This document shows, one piece after another, positions 1 to 8,371 of a stretch of DNA of 64,000 bases; position 1 is the stretch's first letter; each line of letters opens with the position of its first letter. Location: positions 1-64,000 of the forward strand of contig JADGEQ010000006.1 of the NCBI GenBank assembly GCA_016744295.1, in the 5' to 3' direction. This DNA comes from Desulfobacteraceae bacterium (GTDB lineage: Bacteria; Desulfobacterota; Desulfobacteria; Desulfobacterales; Desulfobacteraceae). The translations under genes and the position numbers were made by a program. Below the pieces are notes generated by a model. The model worked only from the letters and a program-made list of their open reading frames with translations. It had not been told where the DNA came from and searched no databases.

Positions 1-165
1 GAAAAAGTTAAGTCTGGCCGAAATGGGCCCCCGCCAAGAAAAAAACTCCCCGATTTTTCTTTGGACGGGTCTGCACAAAATTAGGCGGTGGATTTGGGAC
101 AGGTGAACGGGTTGATTTATTGAACCGGTTTTTGGTATAGTTCAAAAAAAATACAGGGAGATGTC

Positions 166-792
166 ATGGAACCCCAAGCCACTGTCTTTGAAAAATATTA
201 TATCGATTATCTTAAACAATTGGAATCACTTGATTTTGATGCCATGGCCTTAAAACTGGGAGGGCAGGTCAAGAAAAATTTTCAGGGCAAGTGTCTCCGA
301 GTGTCCCTCTTGGGCCAGTCCTATGATATTTCCCCCCGGGGAATCACAGATTTGTCGGGGAAAAAACCCAGGTACGATATCTGTATTATCCTGTGTCGCC
401 ATCTGCTCATGTGTCCAGCTATGTTGCCCCATGCCCGCCAATGGGTTGCCTTCAGAGACCTCAGGGATTCAGGCCCCTTGGTCGTCTATTTTCGGGACAA
501 TGTTGAACAGGCCATTGTCCGAGTGTTTGCAGGGAAAATTGATCAACTCAAACAAGGCATGGCGTTTTTGAACGGGTATCCGCCTGATCTGGACGTTCGC
601 TATGACCTGGCCATGCAGGTGGATGGGCTGCCAAAAATTCCCATGGTGCTACTGTTCAATGATGCCGACGAATCGTTTCCCGCGGAATGTTCACTCCTTT
701 TTGAGAAGCATGTGGAAACATATTTGGATGCAGAATGCATTGCCATGCTGGGGTATCGGCTTGCCAGCCTGTTAAAGCATTCCCGGAAATAA
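166..792 (+). CDS. DUF3786 family protein
   Basis: This 208-aa soluble protein resembles the DUF3786 family, common in anaerobic Desulfobacterota and clostridia and of unknown biochemical role. The recognisable part is the central core, roughly residues 60-190, which contains a YDIC segment, an ALGY-like C-terminal equivalent (AMLGYRLASL) and an LLFNDADESFPAE segment in which the family's typical D..FP pattern can be seen. There is no signal peptide or membrane segment. The start ATG is preceded by an AGGGAG ribosome-binding site six bases upstream. It is convergent with the next gene, with only 4 bp between them. Family assignment is from memory of the pattern; function is unknown. Confidence 0.7.
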   Translation: MEPQATVFEKYYIDYLKQLESLDFDAMALKLGGQVKKNFQGKCLRVSLLGQSYDISPRGITDLSGKKPRYDICIILCRHLLMCPAMLPHARQWVAFRDLRDSGPLVVYFRDNVEQAIVRVFAGKIDQLKQGMAFLNGYPPDLDVRYDLAMQVDGLPKIPMVLLFNDADESFPAECSLLFEKHVETYLDAECIAMLGYRLASLLKHSRK

Positions 793-796
793 TCGG

Positions 797-1285
797 TTAA
801 CCGGGTTCTTCCTTGAATAATTGTTCAAGAATTTCCACTGCATCCAGAACAATTTTTTTGCAGAGCCCTTTTTCCCTCAACCCCCTCATGTCTTCCGGAT
901 TCCTGGGGTCGATGTGGTTCATCATCAAAATCTCATGGCATTCTACGGTCTTTTGTCTGGCTTCAAACCGGTGACAGAACTCCTGGGTCATCTGAACACA
1001 GAGATCTTTTGAATAGGTGTCCCGGGTTTGGCCTTCCCCGTATTTCAGGCCCGCAACCAGGATGGCCCCGGTGACCGCACCGCAGGTTTTCCCCTGGGCT
1101 AGGCCCCCGGCCAACCCGGCCGCAAGTCTTGCCGCAAAATCCAATGGCAGGTTAAATTCTTCTGAATAGGCCATGACGACAGCTTGAGAGCAGGAATGAC
1201 CCTGTATGAGATAATCGATTGCAGAAGGTATCTGCCGGGCAGGTTGGTGTTTTTTAATTATTGGCTGGGAATGTATATCTGGCAT
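797..1285 (-). CDS. C_GCAxxG_C_C family putative redox protein
   Basis: The 162-aa protein carries the hallmark cysteines of the C_GCAxxG_C_C family: HSCSQAV near residue 32, GKTCGAVTGA near residue 65, and further Cys in LCVQ and VECHE towards the C-terminus. These proteins are thought to bind a metal or iron-sulfur centre in anaerobes; the reaction is not established. An AAAGGA site precedes the ATG. Between this gene and the TetR gene upstream is an inverted repeat (1322-1336) matching the operator in front of the acyl-CoA ligase, so co-regulation by the TetR protein is likely (inference). Confidence 0.75.
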   Translation of the reverse strand: MPDIHSQPIIKKHQPARQIPSAIDYLIQGHSCSQAVVMAYSEEFNLPLDFAARLAAGLAGGLAQGKTCGAVTGAILVAGLKYGEGQTRDTYSKDLCVQMTQEFCHRFEARQKTVECHEILMMNHIDPRNPEDMRGLREKGLCKKIVLDAVEILEQLFKEEPG

Positions 1286-1321
1286 GGGGTCCTTTTGGAT
1301 TTTCTATAGGTTGAATATGAT

Positions 1322-1336
1322 GTCACTGATGGTGAC
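1322..1336. promoter_or_regulatory. TetR operator-like inverted repeat, copy 2
   Basis: GTCAC-TGATG-GTGAC. Read on the minus strand it is GTCACCATCAGTGAC, nearly the same as the 1991-2009 repeat. It lies between the TetR gene's end and the start of the redox gene at 1285, so it could control that gene. Confidence 0.6.
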
Positions 1337-1351
1337 TTTTTGGGGAAAAAA

Positions 1352-1963
1352 TTACCGGGTGAAAATTCCTTTGAGCAGCAGGTCAATCCCTTGATTGACA
1401 CGGTGCCACCCTTTTTCAGACCCAAGATCAATGTTTCCAACAAAAGGGTGTATCCTGGATTTTACAATCAGATGATTTACAGCCCCGCCCATGAGAACCA
1501 CAATGGCAGAGAGATTGTCGTCCTCGGGGATTTTGTCAAGGCAGTCAAAGTATTCGAGAATGGTTTTTACCCGGATATCTTCCAATTGCCGGGTCAATTC
1601 ATTTCTTTCCAGAAGTTCCCAGGCAAGGATATCCTGGGTGGCAGGCCGTTTTCTCAATGCTGCGGCAAAGGATTTGAAAAAATGGGCCACCTGTTGGTCA
1701 GGGGCCATTGCCTTTACCCTTTCCGGATCCGGCCCCAGGATTTCGTCCACCTTGGGCCAGAAATCAACGGTTTGGCTGTAGGCCTTCACAAGGCCCGGGA
1801 GTCCGTTAAAATATCTATAAACCAAAACCTTGTCCACACCGGCTCGTCTAGCAACCTTATTCACACCCAGTCCCTTGAATCCTTCTTTAGCCAGCACTTT
1901 TCCGACGGCGGTTACCAGTTTTTCCTTGGTGATCTCCTTGCGGTCTGTTGATCTCATGTTCAT
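1352..1963 (-). CDS. TetR family transcriptional regulator
   Basis: A 203-aa regulator with an N-terminal TetR-type helix-turn-helix at about residues 12-58 (AKEGFKGLGVNKVARRAGVD, then KVLVYRYF recognition helix). The C-terminal two thirds would be the ligand-binding and dimer domain and shows no family-specific signature. The start is supported by AGGAAG seven bases upstream. It is divergent from the acyl-CoA ligase gene, and a perfect 8-bp inverted repeat (1991-2009) lies in the shared intergenic region, the classical arrangement for autoregulation plus control of the neighbour. A likely ligand is an acyl-CoA, inferred only from the neighbour's activity. Confidence 0.85.
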   Translation of the reverse strand: MNMRSTDRKEITKEKLVTAVGKVLAKEGFKGLGVNKVARRAGVDKVLVYRYFNGLPGLVKAYSQTVDFWPKVDEILGPDPERVKAMAPDQQVAHFFKSFAAALRKRPATQDILAWELLERNELTRQLEDIRVKTILEYFDCLDKIPEDDNLSAIVVLMGGAVNHLIVKSRIHPFVGNIDLGSEKGWHRVNQGIDLLLKGIFTR

Positions 1964-1990
1964 TGGATTCTTCCTGTAAAATATATGTCA

Positions 1991-2009
1991 TTGTCACCAT
2001 TGGTGACAA
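1991..2009. promoter_or_regulatory. TetR operator-like inverted repeat, copy 1
   Basis: TTGTCACC-ATT-GGTGACAA, perfect 8-bp arms with a 3-bp centre, located 28 bp upstream of the TetR start and 139 bp upstream of the divergent acyl-CoA ligase. Position and symmetry fit a TetR dimer site. Confidence 0.75.
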
Positions 2010-2147
2010 TATAGATCGCCCTGTTATATCTGTCAATAAAAAAAATGATACTAGCAGAGGTAAATACCCCTTGACCAAAGGTTGTGCATGGGGTAGCGTT
2101 ATTTCCATTCCGGCCAGCGACGAAACCATTATCACAGGAGGCATTTA

Positions 2148-3710
2148 ATGTTAAATTTGGTGAGTACTTTTGAACACAGTGCAAACGAGTTTCCCGACAA
2201 AAAAGCCATTATTTTCCAGGATAAAAGTTTTAGTTTTTCCCAGGTGGCGGCCATGGTCAATCGGGTGGCCAATTCCCTGAAGAAGCTGGGAATTCAAAAG
2301 GGCGACAAGGTGGCTTTGAGCTGTCTTAATTTGCCTTCTTTTCCCATGGTTTATTATGGGATTTTAAAGACCGGGGCAGTGGTTGTCCCCCTGAATGTTC
2401 TGTTAAAGGGGCGCGAAATTGCCTATCACCTGAAAGATAGTGAGGCCAAAGCGTATTTTTGCTTCCAGGGAACTCCGGAGCTTCCCATGGCCCAGGAAGG
2501 GTTTGCAGGGTTTGGACAGGTGGACAGGTGTGAACAGTTTTTTGTCATCACGGCAGATCCTGCTGCCCCATCCCCCATTGAAGGCACCCAAACCTTTGGT
2601 CAGCTTATTGCCGATGCTTCTCCTGTCTGCGATACCGAACTAACCAGTCCTGAAGATTCAGCGGTAATTCTTTATACCTCGGGAACAACCGGTTATCCAA
2701 AGGGGGCAGAGCTTTCCCATTCCAACATGACCATGAATGCCATTTCCACCCGGTTGCTGTTGCAGTCAACCCCGGATGATATCCATGCCATTGTTTTGCC
2801 CTTGTTCCATTCCTTTGGCCAGACCTGCCAGATGAATGCCGGGTTCTCAGCCGGAAATACCCTGGTTATGATCCCTAAATTCACGCCCGACGCGGTGCTG
2901 TCTGCCATACAAAATGATGGTGCCACCGTCTTTGCCGGGGTTCCCACCATGTATTGGGCCCTGCTCAACTATGAAGACAAGGAGGGGCAGTTTGACAATG
3001 AGAAAATTGCCAATACCCTTAGAATCGGTTTTTCCGGAGCCTCTTCTCTTCCCCTTGAAATCATCAAGGGAATTGATGCCAAATATAAGATCCCCATCCT
3101 GGAAGGCTACGGCCTTTCCGAAACCTGCCCTGTGGTCACCTTTAACCATCTGACCCGTGCCCGGAAACCCGGGTCCATTGGAACGCCTATCTGGGGGGTT
3201 GAAGTGGATATCTTTGATAAGGATAACAATCCCCTGGCAGTCGAAGAGGTCGGCGAAGTGGTTATCCGCGGCCACAATGTCATGAAGGGATATTATAACA
3301 AGCCCGAAGCAACGGCAGAGGCCTTTGACGGCACCACCTGGTTCCACACGGGCGATCTGGGCAAAAAGGACAGGGAAGGCTATTTTTACATTGTAGACCG
3401 GGTTAAGGACATGATTATCCGCGGCGGCTACAATGTTTATCCCCGGGAAATAGAAGAGGTGCTTCTTTCCCACCCCGATGTCTCCCTGGCCTCTGTTCTG
3501 GGGATTCCCCATGACAGACACGGCGAAGAAATTGTTGCCTATATTGTGCTCAAAGAGGGGGGATCCACAACTCCTGAAGCTATTATTGAATGGTCCAAGG
3601 GACAGATGGCTGCCTATAAATATCCGAGAATCGTTCATTTTAGACAAGCGCTTCCCATGACGGCAACCGGCAAGATTTTGAAAAAAGATTTACGGGCCGA
3701 AAACCAGTAA
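2148..3710 (+). CDS. Long-chain/medium-chain acyl-CoA ligase (AMP-forming)
   Basis: A 520-aa member of the ANL superfamily, activating a carboxylic acid with ATP to an acyl-adenylate and then to acyl-CoA. Seen directly: the phosphate-binding loop YTSGTTGYPKG (about 176-186), the GYGLSETCP motif (about 328), WFHTGDLG (about 402), the hinge DRVKDMIIRGGYNVYP, and the C-terminal catalytic lysine region TATGKILKK. Length is normal for the family. An AGGAGG site precedes the ATG. Substrate chain length cannot be read from sequence. It is adjacent to a convergent TesB thioesterase (5-bp gap), so the pair could make and break the same acyl-CoA pool; control by the divergent TetR is likely. Confidence 0.9.
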   Translation: MLNLVSTFEHSANEFPDKKAIIFQDKSFSFSQVAAMVNRVANSLKKLGIQKGDKVALSCLNLPSFPMVYYGILKTGAVVVPLNVLLKGREIAYHLKDSEAKAYFCFQGTPELPMAQEGFAGFGQVDRCEQFFVITADPAAPSPIEGTQTFGQLIADASPVCDTELTSPEDSAVILYTSGTTGYPKGAELSHSNMTMNAISTRLLLQSTPDDIHAIVLPLFHSFGQTCQMNAGFSAGNTLVMIPKFTPDAVLSAIQNDGATVFAGVPTMYWALLNYEDKEGQFDNEKIANTLRIGFSGASSLPLEIIKGIDAKYKIPILEGYGLSETCPVVTFNHLTRARKPGSIGTPIWGVEVDIFDKDNNPLAVEEVGEVVIRGHNVMKGYYNKPEATAEAFDGTTWFHTGDLGKKDREGYFYIVDRVKDMIIRGGYNVYPREIEEVLLSHPDVSLASVLGIPHDRHGEEIVAYIVLKEGGSTTPEAIIEWSKGQMAAYKYPRIVHFRQALPMTATGKILKKDLRAENQ

Positions 3711-3715
3711 GGGGT

Positions 3716-4600
3716 TCAGGTGGTTTTCAAGGGCCGCAACAACCCCTCCTGGGCCACACTGGCCACCAGTCGTCCGTCCCGGGTATAGATGGTGCCGATG
3801 TTTAACCCCCTGCCGTTACTGGCTGTGGGGCTTTTCATCACATAGAGGAGCCAGTCATCCATGGAAAACTCCCGGTGGAACCACATGGAATGGTCCAGGC
3901 TTGCCACCTGCATATCCGGTGACCAAAAGGTTTTTCCGTGGGGATACAGGGAGGTTGTCACCAGGTGGAAATCCGAGGCATAGGCCAGCATATACCGGTG
4001 AACAGCCGCGTCCTTGGTTGGAATTTGACCAATGGCCCTGAACCAGACATATTTTTCCGGCGGCATCGGACTGGGGTCAAAGGGATTGACCGGGTTAACC
4101 ACCCGGATCTCAATGGGTTTTTTGCAAAGCAGCTTTTCAAGAATAGCCGGGGGGATTTGATCAGCAAGGCGTTTGGCCATCTCAACTTCGGATTCCAGGC
4201 CTTCGGGCCCTTTTATTTCCGGCATGGGATCCTGGTGGGCATATCCTTGTTCTCCCCGGTGAAAGGAGGCGGCCATGGAGAAAATGGCGGCCCCCTTTTG
4301 AACCGCCACCACCCGGCGGGTGACAAAACTTTTCCCGTCACGGATGCAGTCCACGGTATAAACAATGGGTTTTGTGGCATCCCCGGCCCGCATGAAATAT
4401 CCGTGGAAGCTGTGGGCCTGAAAATCAGGGCCCAGGGTCCGGGAAGCGGCAGACAGGGACTGGCCAATAACCTGGCCGCCGAAAACATTGCCGTATCCAA
4501 GGTCCTGGCTTTGGCCCCTGAAAATATTCGCTTCGATTTTTTCCAGCTTTAACAACCGTAACAATTCTTCCAGAACATTCCCGTCATAGCAGAGGTTCAT
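3716..4600 (-). CDS. tesB: Acyl-CoA thioesterase II (TesB type)
   Basis: A 294-aa double hot-dog thioesterase hydrolysing acyl-CoA to free acid and CoA. The N-terminal family stretch is clear (LEKIEANIFRGQSQDLG, then NVFGGQVIGQSL). The second hot-dog half holds ASLDHSMWFH with the catalytic Asp, a downstream Ser/Thr pair in MKSPTAS, and VASVAQEGLLR with the catalytic Gln, matching the Asp-Thr-Gln arrangement of E. coli TesB. AAAGGA lies 8 bases before the ATG. The gene is convergent with the acyl-CoA ligase. Confidence 0.9.
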   Translation of the reverse strand: MNLCYDGNVLEELLRLLKLEKIEANIFRGQSQDLGYGNVFGGQVIGQSLSAASRTLGPDFQAHSFHGYFMRAGDATKPIVYTVDCIRDGKSFVTRRVVAVQKGAAIFSMAASFHRGEQGYAHQDPMPEIKGPEGLESEVEMAKRLADQIPPAILEKLLCKKPIEIRVVNPVNPFDPSPMPPEKYVWFRAIGQIPTKDAAVHRYMLAYASDFHLVTTSLYPHGKTFWSPDMQVASLDHSMWFHREFSMDDWLLYVMKSPTASNGRGLNIGTIYTRDGRLVASVAQEGLLRPLKTT

Positions 4601-4736
4601 TTATCGTTTCCTTTTATAATTGTCCCGAAGGGGTGGGCAAGCCACCATACCACTCCCTGGAAAGGAATTGAATTGGTTTTTGTCTATTTTTTAAAGTGAG
4701 GACTCGGTTGTTTCGAAAATATAAGCAAAAAATGAC

Positions 4737-4789
4737 TTGACATTGGATTATATATCAATCTAATGTGCACATAACTCTAATGTGTACAT
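4737..4789 (+). promoter_or_regulatory. Promoter with two GntR-type operators
   Basis: A TTGACA -35 box (4737-4742) is followed 18 bp later by TAATGT (4761-4766). Two near-identical palindromes overlap the -10 and start region: ATGTGCACAT (4763-4772) and ATGTGTACAT (4780-4789). They resemble the TGT-ACA operators of FCD-type GntR regulators, suggesting autorepression of the gene at 4814. Confidence 0.65.
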
Positions 4790-4813
4790 CAATCAAAGGG
4801 GGGGATAAATGAC

Positions 4814-5467
4814 ATGGCAAAAAAAAATCTGGAAGACTTTGCATACAATTCCATCCTTAGGCTGATCCTGGACAATCATTTTAAACCAGGGGATTTTCTG
4901 CTTGAAACGGAATTGTCAGCCTCCCTGGAATTGAGCCGCACCCCTGTAAGGCATGCCCTTGGTCAGTTGGTGGCAGGCGGTTTTCTCGACAAAAAAAAGA
5001 AAAAAGGCTGCTTTATCCCCGAGGTAAGCCCGGAAGATGCCCGCCATGTTTTTTTTGCAAGGGAAAATATAGAAGGGCTGGCGGCCTCCTCGGCGGCCCG
5101 GTATGCGGCGGATGGCGATGTTGCCTACCTGTATGGGTTGGTTGAAAAGGAAACAGAGTTGGCCCAATGCCCTTCAAAATTAGCCTATGTCCATGTGAAT
5201 GAGGCGTTTCACCTGGGGATCGCAAAGATCAGCCGGAACAAATACCTGGAGCAATATTGTCGCCATTCATTTTGGCGTTCCCACGCCTATATTTTCTTTT
5301 TTGATAATTATTATACTGGAAAAGTGGTTTCAGGAAATCAGGAGACCGGCCCCAGACAGCATTTACAGATTGTCCAGGCCATTGAAAATAAGAATGAGGA
5401 AAAGGCGGGTAATTTGATGAAACAGCATGTGCGTACAACATTTGAGCAATTATTGGTAAAATTGTAA
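4814..5467 (+). CDS. GntR family regulator, FCD subfamily
   Basis: A 217-aa regulator with an N-terminal winged helix (residues about 8-72; recognition segment LSRTPVRHALGQLVAGG) and an all-helical FCD effector domain (about 80-212). The FCD domain holds the metal-binding type pattern VNEAFHLGIAK and, near the end, RQHLQIVQAI. It heads the amino acid transport and catabolism cluster on the same strand. Palindromes ATGTRYACAT lie in its own promoter and again upstream of the next gene, so it probably represses itself and the downstream genes until a catabolic substrate binds. The ligand is unknown. Confidence 0.85.
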   Translation: MAKKNLEDFAYNSILRLILDNHFKPGDFLLETELSASLELSRTPVRHALGQLVAGGFLDKKKKKGCFIPEVSPEDARHVFFARENIEGLAASSAARYAADGDVAYLYGLVEKETELAQCPSKLAYVHVNEAFHLGIAKISRNKYLEQYCRHSFWRSHAYIFFFDNYYTGKVVSGNQETGPRQHLQIVQAIENKNEEKAGNLMKQHVRTTFEQLLVKL

Positions 5468-5487
5468 AAGTTCAGAAAAATAGTTTG

Positions 5488-5497
5488 ATGTATACAT
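5488..5497. promoter_or_regulatory. Third GntR operator copy
   Basis: A perfect palindrome ATGTATACAT lying 60 bp upstream of the saccharopine-dehydrogenase-like gene. It shares the ATGTRYACAT pattern with the two sites in the regulator's own promoter. Confidence 0.65.
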
Positions 5498-5557
5498 TAA
5501 GATGTGGCCACGGGGTATTTATTATCATTAGCAATTTATAAATCAACAGAGGTATAT

Positions 5558-6727
5558 ATGAAAATTTTAGTTCTCGGCGGGTGCGGCATTCAAGGAAGGA
5601 CCGCTCTTCATGATCTGGCTTCCGATGATAGCGTGGAAGAGATTATCTGTGCAGATATCAATTTTGATGGATTGTCAAAAATCGCCGGTTTTACCAACAT
5701 GGAAAAAATCACCCAGGTAAAGGTTGATGCGCAAAATAAAGCAGAGCTTTTGACCTTGTACAAACAGGTGGATGTGGTCATTGACCTTCTGCCCAAAGAA
5801 TTTAAAACCTTTGTGTATGAAGCAGCCCTGGAAGCCCGGGTAAATGTGGTCAACACCAATTATGCCTATTCCCCGGAAGCCCTTGATAAACAGGCCAAAC
5901 AGGCGGGAATTATCATCATGCCGGAATGCGGGCTGGACCCGGGGATAGATCTTGTGATCTATGGGGACGCCAAAGCCAGGTTTGATTCCCTGTCTGTGAT
6001 CAATTCCTATTGCGGCGGGTTTCCCGATCGAAACGCCTGTACCAATCCCATGGATTATAAAGTTTCCTGGATCTGGCGGGGGGTATTGGGGTCCATCATG
6101 CGGGAGGGCAGGATCATCAAGAATGGAAAAATTATTGATATCCCCGGAAAAAATCAACACGATCCCGCCTATGTACATCCCGTTGAATTTCCAAAATTGG
6201 GCACCCTGGAAGCGGTTCCCAACGGAGATGCTGTTTTCTTTACAGACCGCATGGGAATAACCCGGGATATTGTCCAAACCGGCAGATATTCTTTGCGCTG
6301 GCCCGGGTGGAGTGATTTTTGGCGGCCCTTGAAAGAATTTGGGTTTTTAAGTGAAGAACCTGTGCCAGGGTTGCCGGGCAAGGTATCTCCCATGGATTTT
6401 TTGGATAAATTTCTAGGTCCCCAGATGCAATACCAGGCGGATGAAAAGGATTTGATCGCCATGATCAATATCTTTGAGGGCATCAAAGACAATAAGCCCA
6501 TGCGCCTCACAAGTTCCATGATCATTGAACGGGATCTTGATACCGGAATTTTGGCCATGAGCAAGGGGGTGGGATATACCGCCTGTATTGTGGCAAAAAT
6601 GATTGTCAGGGGTGAAATTACAGAAAAAGGGGTGTTGTCCCCCATGACCCACATCCCGGCGGCGCCGTTCCTAGCGCGTCTGAAGAAAAGAGGGATCGTG
6701 ATCCAGGAAACAATGGAGGAAATATAG
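5558..6727 (+). CDS. Saccharopine dehydrogenase-like oxidoreductase
   Basis: A 389-aa NAD(P)-binding protein of the saccharopine dehydrogenase/reductase-like family. The Rossmann glycine motif is at the very start (LGGCGIQGRTAL), followed by an acidic residue at the end of the second strand (CADINFDG), and the family's PECGLDPGID segment near residue 127. I chose the ATG at 5558, preceded by AGAGG, because the longer frame from 5504 adds 18 residues before the Rossmann fold without family resemblance. Family members reduce imine adducts of lysine or polyamine-like amino acids, or act on related substrates. With the transporter and PLP enzyme it probably degrades an imported amino acid; the substrate is not deducible. 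Confidence 0.8.
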   Translation: MKILVLGGCGIQGRTALHDLASDDSVEEIICADINFDGLSKIAGFTNMEKITQVKVDAQNKAELLTLYKQVDVVIDLLPKEFKTFVYEAALEARVNVVNTNYAYSPEALDKQAKQAGIIIMPECGLDPGIDLVIYGDAKARFDSLSVINSYCGGFPDRNACTNPMDYKVSWIWRGVLGSIMREGRIIKNGKIIDIPGKNQHDPAYVHPVEFPKLGTLEAVPNGDAVFFTDRMGITRDIVQTGRYSLRWPGWSDFWRPLKEFGFLSEEPVPGLPGKVSPMDFLDKFLGPQMQYQADEKDLIAMINIFEGIKDNKPMRLTSSMIIERDLDTGILAMSKGVGYTACIVAKMIVRGEITEKGVLSPMTHIPAAPFLARLKKRGIVIQETMEEI

Positions 6728-6758
6728 GCGTATAAAAATACATTAAAGCAGGGACGTC

Positions 6759-6770
6759 ACGGTATACCGT
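6759..6770. promoter_or_regulatory. Palindrome upstream of binding-protein gene
   Basis: ACGGTATACCGT is a perfect 12-bp palindrome 35 bp upstream of the substrate-binding protein start. Its centre GTATAC is shared with the GntR-type site at 5488-5497, but the flanks differ, so it may be an operator variant or an RNA hairpin. Confidence 0.35.
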
Positions 6771-6805
6771 TGATTTTATAACCGCAACATTAAAAGGAGA
6801 AGAAC

Positions 6806-7609
6806 ATGAGTCGAAAAAAAATGGTTTCAACTATTTTGGCCTTTGCCATCACAGTATTCTTTACCGGAATCTGTTTTGCAGGAACCCTGAGTGAGATTGT
6901 CAAGAGAGGCGAACTTAGGGTGGCAGTTCAATCCGGGGCTGCGCCCTATGCTTTTTTTGATAAAAATGGGGAACAGGCCGGTTCCATGATCGATTTTACC
7001 AAGGGAATGGCCGATGCCATGGGTGTTAAACTTAAGGTTCTTGATTTTGACTGGGACGGATTGATTCCGGCACTGCTATCCGGCAAGGCCGATATCCTGG
7101 CTGCCGATATGACCCCCACCCTGAAACGGGCCCTTAAAATTTCCTTTACCGACCCCTGGATTGAGGTACAGCCCTGCATGTTCACCACCCCGGGTGCCAG
7201 TTTTAAAACCCTTGAAGATATAAACAAACCCGAGGTTACCGTTGGGGTTCTTCTGGGATCCACCGGGGAAACCATGGCTAAAAAATATTTGCCCAATGCC
7301 AAGATTAAATCCTATAAAGGCGGCGGCCGGATGGTTGTCCAGGCCCTGATTGCAGGTCATGTGGATGCCGGTGTCAACGATGACTTGGCTGTTCTCACCG
7401 TGTTGCCTGATTTTCCCCCCAACTCCATTCGGTTGCTTGACAAACGGCTGGGCCAGGGAAAAGATCCTTTGGCATTTGCAGTTCGCCAGGAATCTGTCAA
7501 CCTGTGGCAGTGGGTTAACCTTTATTTGAAAACCGTTCGCTCCAATGGTGACTATGATGCCAATATCGCCTATTGGTTAGAAGGCATTGAGTGGAAAAAA
7601 GACCACTAG
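6806..7609 (+). CDS. Amino acid ABC transporter, periplasmic binding protein
   Basis: A 267-aa family 3 extracellular solute-binding protein. An N-terminal signal peptide is evident (positive MSRKKM, hydrophobic core, cleavage after FAGT/CFA near residue 25). The mature part begins with the family opening LSEIVKRGELRVAVQ and includes GSMIDFTKGMADAMG, the DWDGLIPALLSGKADI stretch, and GVLLGSTGETMAKKYLP in the second lobe. It should capture a polar amino acid in the periplasm and deliver it to the two permeases downstream. An excellent AAGGAG site precedes the ATG. A strong hairpin follows the stop codon. Confidence 0.9.
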   Translation: MSRKKMVSTILAFAITVFFTGICFAGTLSEIVKRGELRVAVQSGAAPYAFFDKNGEQAGSMIDFTKGMADAMGVKLKVLDFDWDGLIPALLSGKADILAADMTPTLKRALKISFTDPWIEVQPCMFTTPGASFKTLEDINKPEVTVGVLLGSTGETMAKKYLPNAKIKSYKGGGRMVVQALIAGHVDAGVNDDLAVLTVLPDFPPNSIRLLDKRLGQGKDPLAFAVRQESVNLWQWVNLYLKTVRSNGDYDANIAYWLEGIEWKKDH

Positions 7610-7649
7610 ATTTGAAATTTTAGGACAAACAAGTGTAATTTATGTCAAT

Positions 7650-7680
7650 GGTGCGGACCGGTTTTTTAACGGCCCGCACC
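7650..7680 (+). other. Intercistronic stem-loop after binding-protein gene
   Basis: GGTGCGGACCGGTT and AACGGCCCGCACC form a long, nearly perfect stem around a T-rich loop, without a following T tract. Such hairpins behind binding-protein genes usually protect the upstream mRNA so that more binding protein than permease is made (known for other transporters; inferred here). Confidence 0.6.
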
Positions 7681-7701
7681 GCAACCCAAACGGACAACAC
7701 C

Positions 7702-8370
7702 ATGCTGACGGATTTTAATTTTAGAATCATAATGGAGTATCTGCCCCTGTTTTTGACGGGCCTTAAATCCACTTTTTTCATATCCATTGTTTCCATCCTG
7801 CTGGCACTGGCAACGGGAATCATTGCCTGTGCCGCGAGGATATCGGGTATTCGAGCAATCAAATATCCGGCCATTGCCTATATTGAGATTGTTCGGTCCA
7901 CGCCATTGCTGGTTCAGATCTATTTTCTCTATTTCGGGCTGCCCACCCTGGGGATTCGAATACCCGAGCTCCAGACGGGAATCCTAGCGCTGATGCTCAA
8001 TTCGGGTGCCTATATTTCAGAAATCATCCGGGCCGGGATTAATTCTGTTGATGAGGGTCAGCTTGAGGCTGGCGTGGCTTCCGGTTTAAGCTATTTGCAG
8101 CGGATGCGGTTCATCATCCTTCCCCAGGCTCTGGGGGTAACGGTGCCGCCCCTGCTGGGTCAGGCAATTGTTCTGGTCAAGGATTCTGCACTGCTTTCTT
8201 TGATTTCAGTGATGGAGTTGACCCGTTGTGGTCAGACCATGACCTCGGAGCGGTTCATGCCTGCGGAAGCCTTTTTTACGGTGGCATTCTTTTACATGTG
8301 TATCTATTTTGCGCTGAAAGCTCTGGCAGACTGGTCACAGAAAAAATTGATTTTCAGGGAGGCCTATTAA
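7702..8370 (+). CDS. Amino acid ABC transporter permease 1
   Basis: A 222-aa polytopic inner-membrane permease of the His/Glu/Gln family. The N-terminal 'three-TM region' segment (LPLFLTGLKSTFFISIVSI) is followed by about five membrane helices, with YIEIVRSTPLLVQI and the ATPase-contacting EAA loop EAGVASGLSYLQRMRFIILPQAL. I start it at the ATG at 7702 because the longer frame from 7642 would translate through the hairpin at 7650-7680. No clear ribosome-binding site is seen at either start. It pairs with the next permease to form the channel. Confidence 0.85.
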   Translation: MLTDFNFRIIMEYLPLFLTGLKSTFFISIVSILLALATGIIACAARISGIRAIKYPAIAYIEIVRSTPLLVQIYFLYFGLPTLGIRIPELQTGILALMLNSGAYISEIIRAGINSVDEGQLEAGVASGLSYLQRMRFIILPQALGVTVPPLLGQAIVLVKDSALLSLISVMELTRCGQTMTSERFMPAEAFFTVAFFYMCIYFALKALADWSQKKLIFREAY

Positions 8371-8371
8371 T

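Noticed and set aside
2847..3647. 266-codon minus-strand frame inside the acyl-CoA ligase
   Set aside because: Antisense shadow of a gene with complete ANL motifs.
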